In this document: in pieces, positions 60,837-64,000 of the stretch
Numbering within the stretch: the first letter of the stretch is position 1
Layout of the letters: each line of letters starts with the position of its first letter
Assembly (NCBI GenBank): GCA_030407315.1
Contig: JALQPE010000469.1
Coordinates: 1 to 64,000 of the forward strand
Reading direction: 5' to 3'
DNA length: 64,000 bases
DNA from: Asparagopsis taxiformis
Lineage: Eukaryota; Rhodophyta; Florideophyceae; Bonnemaisoniales; Bonnemaisoniaceae
Notes under the pieces: generated by a model
Database searches by the model: none
What the model saw: the letters and a program-made list of their open reading frames with translations, nothing else
What the model was told of the DNA's origin: nothing
Position numbers and translations under genes: made by a program

Positions 60837-61625
60837 ATGTTTCCTATTTCTCAAGTAATAAGAAAAGTAAATTCTAGGTGTGCTTTAATTCCTTTTATTA
60901 CAGCTGGTTATCCTAATTTACAAACTACAAAAGAAGCTTTGTTAATGTTAGATCACAATGGAGCAGATGTTATTGAATTAGGTATACCTTATGCAGATGC
61001 TTTAGCAGATGGGCCAATTATTCAGGAATCATCTCGTGTAGCTCTGGGGCAAGGTGTTTATACAGATCAAATATTGAATATGGTACAGAGTATTTATAAC
61101 CGTTTAAACTCACCAATTGTAATATTTACTTATTATAATCCAATATTAGCACAAGGTATTGTTAATTTTGTTGCAAAAGTTTCAGCTTCTGGTGCTAAAG
61201 GTTTAATTATTCCAGATTTACCTTTAGAAGAAGCAGATTATATGATTGAACTATGTAAGAATTATAAGATTGAATTAATTTTGTTTATATCACCTACTAG
61301 TTCTGAAGCAAGAATAGAATCTATAATTTCTAAATCATTAGGTTGTATTTACTTAGTAAGTCGTACAGGAGTTACTGGTTTAAGTAATGAAATCAGTAAT
61401 CAAGTGGATCAACTAGCTATAAAAATCAAGCAAAAAACAGATAAGTTAATTATCTTAGGTTTTGGTATTTCGAATGTTAATCATGCAAAAGATGTTTCAG
61501 AATGGAAGATAGATGGGATAGTTATTGGTAGTGCTTTTGTCAAATTAATATCAGAGTGTAATAAAGATATTGGACTGGAAAAAATAAGTAGCTTTTGTAA
61601 ACAAGTAAAGAAAGCAATTACATAA
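60837..61625 (+). CDS. trpA: Tryptophan synthase alpha chain
   Basis: TrpA cleaves indole-3-glycerol phosphate to indole, which TrpB uses to make tryptophan. The 262-residue product is a TIM barrel with catalytic Glu (about 48) and Asp (about 59) in VIELGIPYADALADGP, then YYNPI and VSRTGVTG loops. trpB is not in this window. With trpG at 50 kb it is one of two plastid tryptophan genes here. Confidence 0.95.
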   Translation: MFPISQVIRKVNSRCALIPFITAGYPNLQTTKEALLMLDHNGADVIELGIPYADALADGPIIQESSRVALGQGVYTDQILNMVQSIYNRLNSPIVIFTYYNPILAQGIVNFVAKVSASGAKGLIIPDLPLEEADYMIELCKNYKIELILFISPTSSEARIESIISKSLGCIYLVSRTGVTGLSNEISNQVDQLAIKIKQKTDKLIILGFGISNVNHAKDVSEWKIDGIVIGSAFVKLISECNKDIGLEKISSFCKQVKKAIT

Positions 61626-61658
61626 TTTATGTATAGGTAGTTAACTGATCACATAAAT

Positions 61659-61731
61659 TACCCCCAGGGGAATTCGAATCCCCGTTACCTCCGTGAAAGG
61701 GAGATGTCCTAGGCCTCTAGACGATGGGGGC
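61659..61731 (-). tRNA. trnE(uuc): tRNA-Glu (TTC)
   Basis: This is a 73-nt cloverleaf with anticodon TTC in a CTTTCAC loop. The acceptor GCCCCCA pairs with TGGGGGT, and the discriminator is A. This tRNA also feeds tetrapyrrole synthesis as glutamyl-tRNA in plastids. Confidence 0.95.
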
Positions 61732-61818
61732 ATAGGTATATATTCATAATACAACATTAACGAATAGGATGTATCGATGTCAACTGTTAAGATTAACTCA
61801 ATAGTTTATTTTCATATT

Positions 61819-64000
61819 TTACGAGATTTTTTCTGTATTTATGATTAATCGAGAACGCATTGTTAAATATACTACTGTTTGTCTTATGTAAGTAACCATA
61901 TTAATAAATAAATTAAAAGCTTCGTTTTTATATTCAATTAATGGATCTTGTTGTCCGTAACTTCTCCATCCAATAGAATCTCGCAATAAATTCATTTTTT
62001 CTAAATGTTCTTGCCATCCTTTATCAATTTGTTGTAGAAGGTAGTATTTTTCTAATTGCCTTATTAAGCCAGGCCGTAATTGTTCTAAATAGTTTTCTCT
62101 TAGATCATAGTTAATTCTTAGTTGTTCATAAAGAAATATTTTAATTTGCTCAGCATTCATTGTTTCAATATATGTTTTATCTAAATCTTTTGTTATATTT
62201 AGTAATTTAGTTACTTGATTTATAATCATCTTTTGATTAGTTATAAGGGTTTCTTTGCTATACATATCTACTATTTCGTCGATAGAGCTTTCTCCGTATT
62301 CTAATATACAATCTCTTGTAAAATAAGAGTTAAGGATACGTTTTCTTTCTGCATAAATAGCTTTTCTTTGAGTATTAATAACTTCATCGTAGTCAAATAA
62401 TTGTTTGCGTACGTCGTAGAAATAAGCTTCAACTTTTTTCTGTGCAGAATCTAGACTTTTACTGAGTATTAGTGATTCTATAGGTGTATCTTCATCAATT
62501 TTTAATGTATGCATTAATTGTGAAATTTTATCACCTCCAAAAATGCGTAATAAATTGTCTTGTAAACTCAGAAAAAAACGTGATGATCCAGAATCTCCTT
62601 GTCTTCCAGCTCTTCCTCGTAATTGGTTATCTATTCTTCGTGATTCATGTCGTTCGCTACCAATAACGTGTAATCCTCCGAGTGCTTGAATGTCTTTCTT
62701 TTCTTTTTGGCATCTTGCTTTATAAATTGATAGAATTTGTGTATAAATCTCTTTGATATTAGTACTTTTATTATGATTATTTATTTCATTATAAATATAT
62801 GTGATTAGTTCTTTATTGGATATATTGTTGGGAATTTTTTGTATATTTAGTTTTTTTAATATAGATTTAATTTGTGGTTCTATTTGTTGTGATTTATCAC
62901 TTGTATTACTAATATAATTAGTTAGTGTAAGTTTTGTCATTGATTGTGGATTACCACCTAAAATAATATCTGTTCCTCGACCAGCCATATTGGTGGAAAT
63001 AGTAATTGCATATTTTCGACCAGCCTGACTGATAATTTCTGATTCTCTAGCAACATTTTCTGGTCTGGCATTCAATAAATTATATGGTATTTTATATTCA
63101 TTAAGGAGTTGTGCTAAGAATTCAGATTTCTCAATACTAGTTGTTCCAACTAAGACAGGTCTACCTTGTTGATTCATGTCATAACATTCATTTGCAATTG
63201 CTTGCCATTTATTATATTCATTTTTATACACTAAGTCAGGTAAATCTTTACGACAACAAGTTTTATTTGTAGGTACTTGTATGACTTCTAATTTGTATAT
63301 CTTATCTAATTCAGTTTCTTCTGTTTTAGCTGTACCAGTCATACCAGATAGTTTTTCGTATAATAAAAATAAATTTTGATAGGTAATGGATGCTAATGTT
63401 TGATTTTCGTTTTGTATATTTAATTCTTCTTTTGATTCTATTGCTTGATGTAATCCGTCACTCCATCTTCTTCCTTCCATAATACGTCCTGTGAACTCAT
63501 CAACAATAATAATTTCATTATCTTTTATAATATAATGCTGGTTTTTATTGAATAGTTCTTTAGCTTTTAAGGAATTAAGGATATATTGTGTCCATGGATT
63601 ATTTATATTATATAAATTATTAGTTTGAAGTATAGATTCACATAATCTAATTCCTTCTTCATTTAAAGTAATATTTTTAGTTTTTTCATCTATTTCATAA
63701 TGCAAATTTTTTTTTAGTTGATAAGATATTTCAGTTGATTTCTTATATTTATCTTTTGGAGCTTCACAGGGTCCAGAAATAATAAGTGGTGTTCTAGCTT
63801 CATCTATTAGAATAGAGTCAACTTCATCTACTATAGCAAAGTTAAATGGACGTTGAACAATATCATCTTTTTCAATAGCCATATTATCTCGTAGGTAATC
63901 AAAGCCAAGTTCACTATTAGTGACGTATGTAATATCTGCACTATACTGTATTTTTCGATTAGATGGTAGCATTGTTTGCTGGATTAATCCCACTGTAATA
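61819..64000 (-). CDS. secA: Preprotein translocase ATPase SecA, 5' end outside window
   Basis: SecA drives proteins through the thylakoid SecYE channel. About 727 C-terminal residues are visible; the frame is open to the window edge, so the N-terminal part with Walker A is beyond it. Visible motifs are DEVDSILIDEARTPLIISG, TGTAKTEE, NMAGRGTDIILGG and LRGRAGRQGDSG, followed by the helical wing and scaffold region with GWRSYGQQDPLIEYKNEAF. The C-terminal zinc-binding tail of E. coli SecA is absent, as expected for plastids. An apparent GTG near 63993 is internal. Confidence 0.96.
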   Translation of the reverse strand, partial: ITVGLIQQTMLPSNRKIQYSADITYVTNSELGFDYLRDNMAIEKDDIVQRPFNFAIVDEVDSILIDEARTPLIISGPCEAPKDKYKKSTEISYQLKKNLHYEIDEKTKNITLNEEGIRLCESILQTNNLYNINNPWTQYILNSLKAKELFNKNQHYIIKDNEIIIVDEFTGRIMEGRRWSDGLHQAIESKEELNIQNENQTLASITYQNLFLLYEKLSGMTGTAKTEETELDKIYKLEVIQVPTNKTCCRKDLPDLVYKNEYNKWQAIANECYDMNQQGRPVLVGTTSIEKSEFLAQLLNEYKIPYNLLNARPENVARESEIISQAGRKYAITISTNMAGRGTDIILGGNPQSMTKLTLTNYISNTSDKSQQIEPQIKSILKKLNIQKIPNNISNKELITYIYNEINNHNKSTNIKEIYTQILSIYKARCQKEKKDIQALGGLHVIGSERHESRRIDNQLRGRAGRQGDSGSSRFFLSLQDNLLRIFGGDKISQLMHTLKIDEDTPIESLILSKSLDSAQKKVEAYFYDVRKQLFDYDEVINTQRKAIYAERKRILNSYFTRDCILEYGESSIDEIVDMYSKETLITNQKMIINQVTKLLNITKDLDKTYIETMNAEQIKIFLYEQLRINYDLRENYLEQLRPGLIRQLEKYYLLQQIDKGWQEHLEKMNLLRDSIGWRSYGQQDPLIEYKNEAFNLFINMVTYIRQTVVYLTMRSRLIINTEKIS

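Overview
This window is a large piece of a red algal (rhodophyte) plastid genome. It is AT-rich and tightly packed, with genes on both strands. It combines photosystem genes (psbA, C, D, E, F, J, L, V, X, Y, psb28, psb30, psaF, I, J, M) with phycobilisome apcD. It also carries genes typical of red plastids: ntcA, rbcR, ycf26/27/29, carA, trpA, trpG, thiS, thiG, moeB, upp, fabH, accD, groEL, tilS, pheT, hisS, rne, dnaB with an intein, rnpB and an SRP RNA. I saw no introns. One rRNA operon is present. I cannot name the genus from the sequence alone.

Layout: 1 to about 1236 looks foreign to the plastid: it is visibly more GC-rich, has no long ORF, and joins abruptly inside clpC, of which only the C-terminal end remains. 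1.2-16 kb carries trnF, dnaB, rpl9, trnS, a split moeB, trnW, rpl11-rpl1-rpl12, petD-petB, ntcA, ycf29, trnH, thiS, rps1, rnpB, a frameshifted pheT, psb28, trnQ, hisS and trnR. 16-24 kb carries groEL, a frameshifted unnamed gene, ycf65, rps16, ycf19, upp, ycf17, psbD-psbC and ycf27. 24.3-29.1 kb is the rRNA operon with trnI and trnA. 29-47 kb carries ycf46, rpl34, ycf37, ycf52, psaF-psaJ, apcD, ffs, fabH, psbX, accD, psbV, petJ, carA, ycf53, ycf55, ycf54, rbcR, psbY, rpl32, ycf56, rpl21-rpl27-rne and psbA. 47-64 kb carries ycf35, ccdA-ccs1, trpG, thiG, ycf60, rps6, psaM, chlI, ycf63, ycf26, psbE-F-L-J, psaI, ftrB, psb30, a CGFS glutaredoxin, tilS, trnK, trpA, trnE and a 5'-truncated secA.

Functional links: ycf26 (sensor kinase), ycf27 and ycf29 (response regulators), ntcA and rbcR make up most of the known plastid-encoded regulators of red algae. 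moeB, thiS and thiG together suggest sulfur transfer for thiazole synthesis. chlI, ycf53 (GUN4) and ycf54 act in chlorophyll synthesis. ccdA and ccs1 act in c-type cytochrome assembly for psbV and petJ. secA, the SRP RNA and ycf60 (Tic20) act in protein targeting. Convergent gene pairs are often separated by strong hairpins that could terminate on both strands.

Main oddities: the chimeric left end; three reading-frame breaks (moeB, pheT, unnamed ORF), each repaired by one extra A in an A-run, which suggests homopolymer undercalling or slippage; a DnaB mini-intein of about 143 residues; upp, ycf56 and moeB lacking family hallmark residues; and a psaM leader hairpin that hides its ribosome binding site.
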